A program made the position numbers and the translations under genes. Below are positions 53,835 to 62,692 of a stretch of DNA of 64,000 nt, piece by piece. The stretch comes from Aliirhizobium smilacinae (GTDB lineage Bacteria; Pseudomonadota; Alphaproteobacteria; Rhizobiales; Rhizobiaceae): positions 124,001 through 188,000 of the forward strand of contig NZ_VDMN01000003.1 in the NCBI RefSeq assembly GCF_006335145.1, in the 5' to 3' direction. The notes beneath the pieces are model-generated. The model saw only the letters and a list, made by a program, of their open reading frames with translations. It made no database searches and had not been told where the DNA came from. Within the stretch, counting starts at the first letter, position 1, and every line of letters starts with the position of its first letter.

Positions 53835-55412
53835 ATGAACGTTGCCGGGAGTTCAAGCATGTCTGCTCATATCCTCGTGGTCGATGACGACCCCATTCAG
53901 CGCCGCCTTCTCAAAAATGCCATCGAGCGGCAGGGTTATGTCGCGCATATGGCCGAAAACGGAAAGGCCGCGCTTGATTTCCTCAGCCGCACAAGCGGCG
54001 AGGTGAATGTCATCGTGCTCGATCTGATGATGCCGGAAATGGATGGCCTGACATTCCTTGCGGCACTGCGCGAGATGGGCGTCCAGATACCGGTGATCGT
54101 GCAGACCGGGCAGGGCAGCATCGAGTATGTGGTCCAGGCAATGCGGGCAGGGGCTTTCGACTTCGTGGTCAAGCCGGTCTCGCCGGAGCGGATCGCAACC
54201 TCGATCGGCAATGCACTGAAGCTCGATCACCGTGAGGGCAAGGCCAAGGTCGGCCGTCGCCGGGCCGGTGTGGTCGGCTTCAACGACATCGTATCGGCAA
54301 GCCCCGACATGCTGCGGGTCATCGATCTGGCGCAGCGCGCCTCCCATTCCAACATTCCGGTGGTGCTTGAGGGTGAATCCGGCGTCGGCAAGGAGATGAT
54401 CGCGCGTGCCATCCAGTCGGGCAGCGATCGCGCCGGCAAGCCGTTCATCACCGTCAACTGTGGCGCCATTCCTGCCAACCTCGTCGAGAGCATCCTGTTC
54501 GGTCATGAAAAGGGTGCGTTTACCGGTGCTACCGAACGTCACACCGGCAAGTTCGTCGAAGCAGACGGCGGCACGCTTTTCCTGGATGAAATCGGTGATC
54601 TACCGCTCGAAGTGCAGGTGAAACTGCTGCGCGCCGTGCAGCAGGGCGAGATCGAAACCGTCGGTGCCGGCCGTGTTCACAAGGTCAATGTGCGGCTGAT
54701 TTCGGCAACCAACAAGGATCTTATCGAAGAGGTTCGGGCCGGGCGGTTCCGTGAGGATCTCTATTATCGTCTCAACGTTTTCCCAATCACCATTCCGGCG
54801 TTGCGTCGCCGCAAGGAAGATATCCCGCATCTGGTCCGGGTTTTCGCCGAACGGTTCTCGGTCGAACAGAAGCTGCCGACCAATCTCGGCGTCAGCGCCG
54901 GTGCACTTGCACTGCTGACCTCCTATGATTGGCCGGGCAACATCCGTCAGCTGGAAAACGCCATCTTCCGCGCCATTGTTTTGGCCGAAGGGGACGAGCT
55001 GACCGAGCTGGATTTCCCGCAGATCGCCGCGCAAGTGCCTGAATTCCGCAGCCCGGAACTGGCGGCCACCGCTGTTGCCTCGGCATCGCCAACTCCGATT
55101 TTCCGTCCGCTTGGCGAGGATCCAAGCTTTCCGCAACCGATGCTGCCGCCGCGCACGATGCGGCCGGATCCTCGGGCGCTTCTGGCTGCTGCCTATCCGG
55201 CGTCAGACAACGTCATCGTCAGCACCGATGATTCGGGAGAGGTGCGAAAACTTGCCGATGTCGAGGAGGAACTGATTCGCTTCGCGCTCAAGTTCTATCG
55301 CGGTCAGATGAGCCAGGTTGCGCGCAAACTCGGCATTGGCCGCTCGACTCTCTACCGCAAGCTCAAGGATTACGGAATCGATCCGGATGATCCGCTAAAG
55401 GAAGCCGCTTGA
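53835..55412 (+). CDS. Sigma-54-dependent response regulator (NtrC class), orphan
   Basis: A 525-residue regulator with three parts. Receiver (about 10-130): DDDP acidic pocket, phosphoacceptor Asp in VIVLDLMMPEMDG, Lys in FVVKPVSPE. AAA+ domain (about 150-400): Walker A GESGVGKEM, sigma-54 contact loop GAFTGA, Walker B GTLFLDEIGDLP and the Arg-finger region REDLYYRLNVFPI. A linker precedes the Fis-type HTH (MSQVARKLGIGRSTLYRKLK, near 495). No histidine kinase gene is adjacent. AAAGGG gives the start at 53835. Target genes unknown. Confidence 0.94.
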   Translation: MNVAGSSSMSAHILVVDDDPIQRRLLKNAIERQGYVAHMAENGKAALDFLSRTSGEVNVIVLDLMMPEMDGLTFLAALREMGVQIPVIVQTGQGSIEYVVQAMRAGAFDFVVKPVSPERIATSIGNALKLDHREGKAKVGRRRAGVVGFNDIVSASPDMLRVIDLAQRASHSNIPVVLEGESGVGKEMIARAIQSGSDRAGKPFITVNCGAIPANLVESILFGHEKGAFTGATERHTGKFVEADGGTLFLDEIGDLPLEVQVKLLRAVQQGEIETVGAGRVHKVNVRLISATNKDLIEEVRAGRFREDLYYRLNVFPITIPALRRRKEDIPHLVRVFAERFSVEQKLPTNLGVSAGALALLTSYDWPGNIRQLENAIFRAIVLAEGDELTELDFPQIAAQVPEFRSPELAATAVASASPTPIFRPLGEDPSFPQPMLPPRTMRPDPRALLAAAYPASDNVIVSTDDSGEVRKLADVEEELIRFALKFYRGQMSQVARKLGIGRSTLYRKLKDYGIDPDDPLKEAA

Positions 55413-55442
55413 TTAGGGAGTGTTAATTTTCAGGCAAGCAAA

Positions 55443-55526
55443 CGATGGCAATTTGTGTCAATCTCTCTTTAGCACATCATTGACTATATGAGAGATGCTT
55501 GTACATGTGTGGCAAATTTGCCATCG
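55443..55526 (+). promoter_or_regulatory. Inverted repeats upstream of the DUF882 gene
   Basis: CGATGGCAATTTG (55443-55455) is repeated in inverse orientation within CAAATTTGCCATCG (55513-55526). The right copy contains the perfect 12-bp palindrome GGCAAATTTGCC (55511-55522). Between them lies an A+T-rich stretch with TTGACTATAT. This looks like two operator sites flanking a promoter, although no regulator can be named. Confidence 0.4.
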
Positions 55527-55589
55527 TGTGACCGCAATTGTCAGCCAAATGGGACAGCGAGGGACGTTGTCTGCAGGACGGGGATCGCT

Positions 55590-57476
55590 TTGCCTGATTT
55601 GAATGCAAAAGAAACGCCTGAAGGCACGAGCGTTCGCCGCTTCGTTCTCAAGGCTTTCCAGTCGCTGACAAAGCGTGCCGCTACAGGTGCGGCGCTGGCG
55701 CTCGTTGCCGCCTCCATTTGGCCCGGATCGGTTAGCCAGGCGGCTGCCGAAAACAGAAGTCTCAAGCTTTATTTCATCCATACCGGCGAAAAGGCCGAAA
55801 TTACCTTCAAGCGTAACGGCCGATTCGATCCCAAGGGTCTGCAGCAGATCAACAACTTCCTGCGCGACTGGCGCAAGAACGAGCCGACGAAGATGGATCC
55901 GCGTCTTTTCGATCTCGTTTGGGAAGTTTATCGCCGCAGTGGCGCCAAGGATTATATCCACGTCGTATCCGCCTATCGGTCTCCAACGACCAACGGGATG
56001 CTGAGAGGGCGCTCGCGCAACACGGGCGTGGCGAAGAACAGCCAGCACATGCTCGGCAAGGCGATGGATTTCTATATTCCCGGCGTGAAGCTTGCGACCC
56101 TGCGCGCGCTTGCGATGCAGATGCAGGTCGGTGGCGTCGGCTTCTATCCGACATCGGGTTCGCCTTTCGTACATCTGGATGTCGGCGGCGTGCGCGCATG
56201 GCCGCGGATGTCGCGCCAGGAGTTGGTGCAGATTTTCCCGAAGGGCAACACGCTGCATCTGCCGGCGGATGGTCAGCCTCTACCGGGCTATGATCAGGCG
56301 CTTGCCGATTACAAGAAACGGGTCGGCTCCAATTCGATCGAGATCGCATCGACGGCAGGTGGTGCACCGGCGGCCGAGCGCAAGCGTCGCGGCTTCCTGG
56401 CTACTCTCTTCGGCGGCGGTGCCGACGAGGAAGAGGATAACGGCGAAAGCAGCGCGCCGGTCGCGGCATCGCCACGGCCGTCAGCGCCCGCAAGCAGGCC
56501 AGCTGACGCAGAGGACGAGGCACCTGCCACTCCGCTGCCGGGTGTGATGGTCGCTTCGGCCGAGCCACGGCAGCAACAGCCTGAAACCATTACTGCGCCT
56601 GTTCCGGCCTCACGTCCTGCATTCAGGCAGGATGGCCCGGGTGCGCTTGCAACGGCGCTTTATTCACAGCAGCGCAATCCGGCCCAGGAAGCTCTGGCCT
56701 TGCAGGCTGCAGCTTCGGCAAACAGCCGGCCTGAAGGCGAGGATTTCGCCGATCTGACGAAATATTCCGTTCCTGTGCCGACCCTGCTCGGTTCGCGCGG
56801 CCTGAAGGCCGATGCGGACACGTCGACGATGATGGCGTCGCTCGGCGATGTCCCGGCTTCGCTGCAGGATATGTCGGGCGTTCCTCTGCCGGCTCATCGG
56901 CCGGCGGTTGCTCAGGTTGCATCAGTGATCCCAACGCCGCAATTGCAGTCGCCGCAGCCGGTGCGTGACGAACAGGCTCTGACGCCTGAACTCGTTGCAG
57001 CCCTTTCGCGCAGCGTCGATGACGAGCGCAGGCCGGCAGCAAGCATTCGTCCGATCAGCGAAAACACCCGCGCGGCCCAGTCCGCTCCGGTGCCTGCCCC
57101 TGCACAGACCCGCAAGCCGGTGGAAGTGGCAGCACTACCGCAGAAGGTTATTCATGCGCCTTCCGCCGCCGGGCAATTCGGTGATGGTTTCGACACACCC
57201 AAATGGGTCGCAGCTGCTGCTGCTGCCGTACCGACCAAGGGTGGCCGATCGACGAAACCTGCCATGGCTCCTGCCTCCGGTAATCTGACCAAGGATGCAT
57301 TGGAAAAATGGGCGCTGGACAACAAGCGTTCAGGCGATGTGGTGTCTGTGAAGGCGCCACGTGTAGTGACCCGGACGCTCAACAGCGAATATTCGGCTGC
57401 CTATGCCAATGAAGGCTTCAAGCCGGTTTCGGCTGCGGTTGCCGTCGATCCGAGCCGCTTCAGCGGATCCAACTGA
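55590..57476 (+). CDS. DUF882 (M15-like peptidase) exported protein with long disordered tail
   Basis: A 628-residue protein. A Tat/Sec-like membrane segment (GAALALVAASIWPGSVSQAA, about 33-52) precedes a DUF882/YcbK domain (about 55-230). The zinc-peptidase pattern is visible: SAYRSPTTNGML, SQHMLGKAMDFYIPG (S-x-H-x-x-G-x-A-x-D) and FVHLDVGGVRAW (H-x-D). This predicts a peptidoglycan-peptide carboxypeptidase. The last ~390 residues are Ala/Pro/Ser-rich and presumably unstructured or wall-spanning. TTG 55590 follows GGGGATCGCT; an ATG at 55488 adds 34 poorly conserved residues across the operator-like palindrome, so TTG is preferred. Confidence 0.82.
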   Translation: MPDLNAKETPEGTSVRRFVLKAFQSLTKRAATGAALALVAASIWPGSVSQAAAENRSLKLYFIHTGEKAEITFKRNGRFDPKGLQQINNFLRDWRKNEPTKMDPRLFDLVWEVYRRSGAKDYIHVVSAYRSPTTNGMLRGRSRNTGVAKNSQHMLGKAMDFYIPGVKLATLRALAMQMQVGGVGFYPTSGSPFVHLDVGGVRAWPRMSRQELVQIFPKGNTLHLPADGQPLPGYDQALADYKKRVGSNSIEIASTAGGAPAAERKRRGFLATLFGGGADEEEDNGESSAPVAASPRPSAPASRPADAEDEAPATPLPGVMVASAEPRQQQPETITAPVPASRPAFRQDGPGALATALYSQQRNPAQEALALQAAASANSRPEGEDFADLTKYSVPVPTLLGSRGLKADADTSTMMASLGDVPASLQDMSGVPLPAHRPAVAQVASVIPTPQLQSPQPVRDEQALTPELVAALSRSVDDERRPAASIRPISENTRAAQSAPVPAPAQTRKPVEVAALPQKVIHAPSAAGQFGDGFDTPKWVAAAAAAVPTKGGRSTKPAMAPASGNLTKDALEKWALDNKRSGDVVSVKAPRVVTRTLNSEYSAAYANEGFKPVSAAVAVDPSRFSGSN

Positions 57477-57526
57477 CATTCTTTGAATGATGGTCTCACT
57501 GCTGGGAATGTGTCCGGTTGACCGGG

Positions 57527-58798
57527 CTATTTCCTTAGAATCTGCAGAACCGACTGCGCTGCGTTTTTGCCGGCGACAATCGCTCCCTCGACGTAACCGG
57601 GGAAGGATGGCGACAGTTCTGAGCAGGCGAAGTTTAGACGCGGCATTCCCTGCAGCAAAACGGCTTCCGCATCCGTCGCGTCGATGTCGGTGATGACGTC
57701 GCTATAGGCGCCGTCACTCCAGGCATCATTCACCCAGTCGCGTATGTTGACCGAAGCGGGATGTTTCGCTTCTTCCCCGAGAGCCATCGCAAGTTCCGCG
57801 GTGACGAAGGCTGCAAGTTCCGCCTGCGGTTTTTTATGCCACAACGAGGCGAGCGGGCCTCCGAGGAAGACAACTATACCGGCATAAGTGTCGTGGCTGG
57901 CGTCGCAGGCATACATGCCTTGTGGATCGCTCCACATCACCGACCCGCTGAGATTTCGGTCCCGCCAGAATGGCCGTTGGTAGCCAACCTGCAGTTTGAT
58001 GGCGCAGCCCGGTTCCCAGGCCGCCAGTGCCTTGCACAGCTGATCGGGCAGAGGCGGCGAAATTTCGATCCGGCGCGCCATGACCGGCGGGACCGCGAGG
58101 ATGACCTGCCTTGCCGTCAGTGCGCGACCCTCGACGTCGACCTCCGCCATATCCTCCATCATCGTGATCGAGGTGGCCGGCGCCGACAGTCTCAGGCGGT
58201 CGCCGAGGCTTTCGGCGAGCTTTTCCGCCAGTCCGTGCATGGTGTCGCCCAGGAACATTTCGAGCTCCGGGTAAACATTGGTGATCCTGCGGTCGTTCGA
58301 TACGAGATAGGCGAGTGCGACCTCTTCCGGTGCCCGGCACCAGAGGCCTTTTACAAGTCTGCGAAAGGAGCCGGTCACGTCGGCGGGTATTTCCGTCTGC
58401 CGGTCGATCCATTGCCCGACGGTCAGGCGGGCGAGCGCGGGATCGGTCATGTCGAGCGCCAGCATCTCCTCCCGCAGTCGCTCGACAGCGTTCCAGATGG
58501 TTTCGCCTCGTTCAGGCGATATGGCAGGCCGATAGGATTGTTCTCCCTCGACATGGGAAAAGACGGTGCGCGCGCCGTACCGCTGCACAGTTTCCATCAG
58601 ATGCGTCATGTCCCGGCAGAGGAACTGGCCACCGGTGTCGATGCGAATGCCGCTCGGCAGATATTCCGACTCGACGCGCCCGCCGACCCGGTTGCGGGCC
58701 TCGATGATAATGACATCGAGGCCTGCCTCTATCAGGTTTACGGCTGCGGTGAGGCCGGTAAAACCTGCGCCGATAACGATGACGTCGTGATCTGCCAT
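57527..58798 (-). CDS. FAD-dependent amine oxidase-like flavoprotein
   Basis: A 423-residue flavoprotein of the monoamine-oxidase superfamily. FAD-binding VIVIGAGFTGLTAAVNLIEA (about 6-25) with EARNRVGGR (about 34-42), the substrate-domain region around VKGLWCRAPEEV, and the C-terminal FAD contact ELSPSFPGYVEGAIVAGKNA (about 393-412). No signal peptide. It would oxidise an amine or related compound; substrate unknown. The gene is separated from upstream gapR by a strong terminator, so it has its own promoter in a short gap. Confidence 0.88.
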   Translation of the reverse strand: MADHDVIVIGAGFTGLTAAVNLIEAGLDVIIIEARNRVGGRVESEYLPSGIRIDTGGQFLCRDMTHLMETVQRYGARTVFSHVEGEQSYRPAISPERGETIWNAVERLREEMLALDMTDPALARLTVGQWIDRQTEIPADVTGSFRRLVKGLWCRAPEEVALAYLVSNDRRITNVYPELEMFLGDTMHGLAEKLAESLGDRLRLSAPATSITMMEDMAEVDVEGRALTARQVILAVPPVMARRIEISPPLPDQLCKALAAWEPGCAIKLQVGYQRPFWRDRNLSGSVMWSDPQGMYACDASHDTYAGIVVFLGGPLASLWHKKPQAELAAFVTAELAMALGEEAKHPASVNIRDWVNDAWSDGAYSDVITDIDATDAEAVLLQGMPRLNFACSELSPSFPGYVEGAIVAGKNAAQSVLQILRK

Positions 58799-58837
58799 GA
58801 GAAACTCGGGAAACGAGAAATTGGCTGTGTCAGGCGG

Positions 58838-58870
58838 AAAAGAAAAAGCCCGCCTTCGAGGGCGGGCTTT
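58838..58870 (-). terminator. Intrinsic terminator of gapR
   Basis: On the minus strand AAAGCCCGCC pairs with GGCGGGCTTT (58861-58870 with 58845-58854), loop CTCGAA, followed by TTCTTTTCC. It lies 10 bases beyond the gapR stop. Confidence 0.88.
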
Positions 58871-58880
58871 GAAAAGCGGA

Positions 58881-59159
58881 TCAGGCGGCTTCTTCCTCTT
58901 CGGTGCCAGCGCCCGGGATCATGCCAAGGGCGCTGAGGTAGGTGTCGAGGATGAGATCCTCTTCCATGCGCTCCTGATCGTCCTTCTTGCGAAGGGCGAT
59001 GACCTTTTTCATGATCTTGGTGTCGTAACCCATCGACTTCGCTTCGCCGTAGACATCCTTGATATCGTCGGCAATCGTCTTCTTTTCTTCTTCAAGTCGT
59101 TCGATGCGCTCGATAAAAGCGCGGAGCTGGTCGCGGGCGACGCCATGAGCATCAGACAT
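58881..59159 (-). CDS. gapR: GapR-family DNA-binding protein (DUF2312)
   Basis: A 92-residue, almost wholly helical protein: [20 protein letters not shown] (about 10-29), then [20 protein letters not shown] and [18 protein letters not shown]. This is the DUF2312/UPF0335 signature. In Caulobacter GapR clamps overtwisted A+T-rich DNA ahead of replication and transcription and stimulates gyrase and topoisomerase IV. Basic residues face the DNA; the acidic tail EEEEAA is typical. Its own promoter is near the RIME-like repeat upstream. Confidence 0.92.
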   Translation of the reverse strand: MSDAHGVARDQLRAFIERIERLEEEKKTIADDIKDVYGEAKSMGYDTKIMKKVIALRKKDDQERMEEDLILDTYLSALGMIPGAGTEEEEAA

Positions 59160-59188
59160 CGGTGTCTCCTGATTGTGAAATGTCTCTC

Positions 59189-59286
59189 AGAGCATTTCCG
59201 CTTTTCTTCGAAACGCGAAACCGCTCTCTCTCTTTATTCAACGCAATTCCGAAGGCAAAACCGGTTTCCCATTTTGCTGGAATTGC
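59189..59286. repeat. RIME-like intergenic mosaic repeat (two palindromic modules)
   Basis: Module 1 (59189-59227) begins AGAGCATTTCCGC and ends ACCGCTCT, forming an imperfect hairpin. Module 2 (59243-59286) pairs GCAATTCC with GGAATTGC and, inside, GCAAAA (59255-59260) with TTTTGC (59272-59277). The two-palindrome layout and the AGAGCATTTCCG/GGAATTGC sequences match my memory of the RIME family dispersed in Rhizobium and Agrobacterium. It lies between gapR and the DUF1244 gene, both leftward. Confidence 0.7.
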
Positions 59287-59351
59287 TTGTGTGCTGGTCA
59301 AGTGCCGAAAAGCAGGCGCGAGGTCAAGTGCAATCAATCATCGTTGTGATT

Positions 59352-59660
59352 TCAGCCATGAGGCGGCTTGTTGATCTCGAATGCGGCTTTTTGAGCGTCG
59401 TCCGCTTGCCCCTGGTGAAGGTTCTTCCAGTCCTCGTAGGGCATGCCGTAAACGACCTCGCGCGATGCGTCCTTGGAAATATCCAGGCCCGCGTCAGCGG
59501 CTGCGTCGCGGTACCAGTTGGACAGGCAGTTGCGGCAAAACCCGGCCAGGTTCATCAAGTCGATATTCTGCACGTCGGTACGCTGGCGCAGGTGCTCGAC
59601 GAGCCGGCGAAACGCTGCCGCCTCGAGTTCCGTCTGCTGTTCCTTGGTGAGCTCAGTCAT
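59352..59660 (-). CDS. DUF1244 family protein
   Basis: A 102-residue cytoplasmic protein of the DUF1244 family: AAAFRRLVEHLRQRTDVQNI (about 13-32), then DLMNLAGFCRNCLSNWYRDA with two Cys in C-x2-C, and GMPYEDWKNLHQ. The family is common in proteobacteria and structurally known as a small helical protein, with no assigned role. AGGAGATGTTCCC fixes the start at 59660. It follows an N-formylglutamate amidohydrolase gene by 23 bases, so they form an operon. Confidence 0.9.
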   Translation of the reverse strand: MTELTKEQQTELEAAAFRRLVEHLRQRTDVQNIDLMNLAGFCRNCLSNWYRDAAADAGLDISKDASREVVYGMPYEDWKNLHQGQADDAQKAAFEINKPPHG

Positions 59661-59683
59661 GGGAACATCTCCTGTTGTTACCG

Positions 59684-60487
59684 TTAGGCAGGGTAGGGGC
59701 CGGTTCGCGACGGGAAAACATGGTATTCGTGCAATGTGGGGTCTGTGTTGAGCGCGGTAAAGATCGGCGCTAGCCTTCTCGCCCACGCATCCATGCCTGC
59801 TTCGTCACCGATCAGGTCCTGCCGGACCTCGAGAAGTGTGTGTGGAATGCCGGGAACCATGCAGTGGCGGTACATCGTGTCGCCCTTCAGTGCGCCGTCA
59901 TAAGGTTCGTTGTCGCCGACGACGATATCGCCCGCCTCCCGCAGCATTGAAAGCAAGGGCAGGACCGCCCTGTCATCACTGTCCCACAGCACGGCAGTAT
60001 GCCAGGGCCGCGCGAAATTCTTCCAGAAGGGGGTGAAGGAGTGCAGCGAAAGCACCAGTGGAGCCCGGCCGGAAGCCGATGCCCTGGCGAGTGTCTGCTC
60101 GACGGCGCGATGGTACGGCCGGTGATAGGTGTCGAGACGGATCTGCCACTCCTCGTCGGTCATCGGGTGATTGCCGGGAATGATCGCGCCGTCGGAAATC
60201 TTCATCACCAGCGTCGGATCGTCCTCACCACGGTTCGGGTCGATCAACAGGCGTGAAAAACAGCCAAGCACGGCCGGAACGCCGAGCATCGCGGCCAGCC
60301 TGCGTGTCAGTCCCTCGACGCCGATGTCAAAGGCGATGTGCCTGAGGAAGGCACTGTCGGGCAGGCCGAGGCTGCCATATTGCGGGGGAAGGCGGTTCAT
60401 GGCGTGGTCTGCTAGAAGCACCATGCCTTTGTCATAGTCGCCGTCTATGATCTCGAACGGTTGGAAATTCTGCATGCTCACGGTCAT
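59684..60487 (-). CDS. N-formylglutamate amidohydrolase family protein (second copy)
   Basis: A 267-residue FGase-family hydrolase: LLADHAMNRLPPQYGSLGL (about 25-43), RLLIDPNRGEDDPTLV (about 79-94), SLHSFTPFWKN (about 145-155) and LLEVRQDLIGDEAGMD near the end. These are the metal- and substrate-site positions in shorter, rhizobial-type members, clearly different from the longer protein at 12026. In operon with DUF1244. Start is ATG 60487 or ATG 60475; neither has a strong ribosome site. Substrate may be another N-formyl amino acid. Confidence 0.85.
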   Translation of the reverse strand: MTVSMQNFQPFEIIDGDYDKGMVLLADHAMNRLPPQYGSLGLPDSAFLRHIAFDIGVEGLTRRLAAMLGVPAVLGCFSRLLIDPNRGEDDPTLVMKISDGAIIPGNHPMTDEEWQIRLDTYHRPYHRAVEQTLARASASGRAPLVLSLHSFTPFWKNFARPWHTAVLWDSDDRAVLPLLSMLREAGDIVVGDNEPYDGALKGDTMYRHCMVPGIPHTLLEVRQDLIGDEAGMDAWARRLAPIFTALNTDPTLHEYHVFPSRTGPYPA

Positions 60488-60707
60488 TTCAAACGATTAT
60501 GTTGTGGGTCTGGTGATCGCATGGCCCCCGATCCGGCGCAAGAGCGGAGGCTTCTACCTGTCAAAAAGCAAGCCTGGGCAGGGGGATGCAACAATTTTGG
60601 GTAGGCCTAGCGGCAGGGCGACGCAATCAACTACAGCTTCGTTGACTTTCTGGCCGTTGCGCGCGAGAAAGTGCCTCCACGATAACCATGGAGTCCTGAC
60701 GGAAACC

Positions 60708-61181
60708 GTGCCGATAAAATCGATTAAAATTTATTTTCGTTCGCTCCTTTCCGTTCCGGCGGGTGCTTTCGCCTTTTGCGTAGGTGCACCGCTTCTCATG
60801 GCTTCTCCGGCTCATGCAGATTTTCGCGTGTGTAATGGCACGCAGAATCTGGTCGGGGTGGCTATAGGTTATCGTGCCCAGGACGGTTGGAATACCGAGG
60901 GATGGTGGCAGGTCCCTGCTTCCACCTGCGCTACTCTGATCGAAGGGGAACTGCAGTCACGATACTATTATCTATATGCCGAAGATGCCGCCCGAGGAGG
61001 GCGGTGGACCGGCAATATCAATATGTGCGTCGCCGAGAATGAGTTCAAAATCGTCGGCGTCAATGATTGTTTCACCCGTGGCCACCAGCGCATGGGTTTC
61101 AAAGAGTATGATACGGGTCGTCAGGGAAGCTGGATGGTCCAGCTTTCGGACACGCCCGGTTCGCAAGAAGGCCAGAATTGA
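60708..61181 (+). CDS. DUF1036 exported protein
   Basis: A 157-residue protein from GTG 60708: basic start, signal peptide (core LLSVPAGAFAFCVGAPLLMA, cut near AHA-DF), then a DUF1036 domain. The domain shows FRVCNGTQNLVGVAIGYRAQ, TEGWWQVPASTCATLIEGEL, RYYYLYAEDAARGG and CVAENEFKIVGVNDCFTRGH. Four conserved Cys suggest two disulfides in the periplasm. Function unknown. Its stop overlaps the pyruvate kinase start (TGATG), so the two are translationally coupled, a puzzling pair of a secreted and a glycolytic protein. The start is inferred from the signal peptide; no strong ribosome site is seen. Confidence 0.8.
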   Translation: MPIKSIKIYFRSLLSVPAGAFAFCVGAPLLMASPAHADFRVCNGTQNLVGVAIGYRAQDGWNTEGWWQVPASTCATLIEGELQSRYYYLYAEDAARGGRWTGNINMCVAENEFKIVGVNDCFTRGHQRMGFKEYDTGRQGSWMVQLSDTPGSQEGQN

Positions 61182-62620
61182 TGAGGCGTAACCGTAAAGT
61201 AAAGATCCTAGCCACGCTCGGTCCGGCATCGTCGGATGAGGCAATGATCCAGAAGCTCCACGAGGCAGGCGCCGACCTGTTCCGTATCAACATGAGCCAC
61301 GCCAGCCATGACATGATGCGCACCTTGATCGAGCGTATCCGCTCGGTCGAGAAGAAGTCGGGACGGCCGATCGGCATTCTCTGTGACTTGCAGGGACCGA
61401 AGCTTCGCGTCGGCAAGTTTGCCAACACGAAAGTAACACTGGCTCCGGGCCAGACATTCACGCTCGACAATAACGAGGCGCCGGGCGATGAAACGCGCGT
61501 CTATCTTCCCCATCCGGAAATCCTCGAAACCGTAAAGGCGGGCGATCGCCTGCTGATCGATGACGGCAAGCTGGCGCTGAAGGCTATAGAGGCCGACGGC
61601 AAGAAGATCGTTTGCACGGTCGTTGCCGGCACCAGCATTTCCGACCGCAAGGGCGTCAGCCTGCCCGATACGATCCTCACCGTCGGTGTATTGACCGACA
61701 AGGATCGCGCCGACCTCGATGCGGTTCTGGCCACCGACGATGCAGACTGGATCGCCCTGTCATTTGTACAGCGCCCGGAAGACCTGGTGGAAGTCCGCAA
61801 AATCGCGCGCGGTCGCGTCGGCATCATGTCGAAGATCGAAAAGCCGCAGGCGCTTGAGCGTATCGATGAAATCATCGAGCTTTCCGATGCCGTCATGGTT
61901 GCCCGTGGTGACCTTGGCGTGGAAATGCCGATCGAAATGGTGCCTGGTATCCAGAAGCAGCTGACCCGTGCCTGCCGCCGTGCAGGCAAGCCGGTTGTAG
62001 TTGCAACGCAGATGCTGGAATCGATGATCACGGCTCCGGTTCCGACCCGCGCGGAAGTCTCCGACGTGTCGATCGCCGTATTCGAAGGTGCCGATGCCGT
62101 CATGTTGTCGGCTGAATCTGCCTCCGGTCAGTATCCGGTCGAGGCTGTCTCGATGATGGCGTCGATTGCCCGTCAGGTGGAGCAGGATCCGCTCTATCCG
62201 AGCATCATCTACGCACAGCGTGCAACGCCGGAAGCCACAGGTTCCGACGCGATCTCGCTTGCTGCCCGCCAGATTGCCGAAACGCTTCAGGCTGCAGCGA
62301 TCGTCACCTACACACAGTCCGGCACAACCGGCCTGCGCGCCTCGCGCGAGCGCCCGAACGTGCCGATCCTGGCGCTGTCCCCGAACATCAAGACGGCTCG
62401 CCGTCTCGCTGTCTGCTGGGGCCTGCATTGCGTGGTGACCCATGACGCGATCGATCTGGACGATATGGTGAACCGCGCGGCGCGCATCACCGTAACGGAA
62501 GAGTTCGGCAAGCCCGGCGACCGCATCATCATCTCGGCCGGTGTTCCGCTAGGCACGCCCGGCTCGACCAACATGCTGCGCATCGCCTATATCGGCGCAG
62601 ATGGCCAGACCGGCGCATAA
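61181..62620 (+). CDS. pyk: Pyruvate kinase
   Basis: A 479-residue glycolytic enzyme transferring phosphate from phosphoenolpyruvate to ADP. Seen: VKILATLGPASSDE at the start, FRINMSHAS, CDLQGPKLRVG, the B domain about 70-165, catalytic-lysine region IMSKIEKPQALE (about 211-222), VARGDLGVEMP and the motif ATQMLESMI with the pocket Thr. It lacks extra C-terminal domains, so it is the standard single type. ATG 61181 overlaps the DUF1036 stop by one base. Confidence 0.97.
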   Translation: MRRNRKVKILATLGPASSDEAMIQKLHEAGADLFRINMSHASHDMMRTLIERIRSVEKKSGRPIGILCDLQGPKLRVGKFANTKVTLAPGQTFTLDNNEAPGDETRVYLPHPEILETVKAGDRLLIDDGKLALKAIEADGKKIVCTVVAGTSISDRKGVSLPDTILTVGVLTDKDRADLDAVLATDDADWIALSFVQRPEDLVEVRKIARGRVGIMSKIEKPQALERIDEIIELSDAVMVARGDLGVEMPIEMVPGIQKQLTRACRRAGKPVVVATQMLESMITAPVPTRAEVSDVSIAVFEGADAVMLSAESASGQYPVEAVSMMASIARQVEQDPLYPSIIYAQRATPEATGSDAISLAARQIAETLQAAAIVTYTQSGTTGLRASRERPNVPILALSPNIKTARRLAVCWGLHCVVTHDAIDLDDMVNRAARITVTEEFGKPGDRIIISAGVPLGTPGSTNMLRIAYIGADGQTGA

Positions 62621-62643
62621 TCGGACTGACATATTTCTGAACT

Positions 62644-62679
62644 ACCAGACGGTCGGAGCAATCCGGCCGTCTGGCGTTT
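62644..62679 (+). terminator. Possible terminator after pyk
   Basis: CCAGACGG (62644-62651) pairs with CCGTCTGG (62667-62674), with further C-G pairs inside. Only CGTTTAG follows, so termination may be partial. Confidence 0.5.
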
Positions 62680-62692
62680 AGGGTGTCATTGC

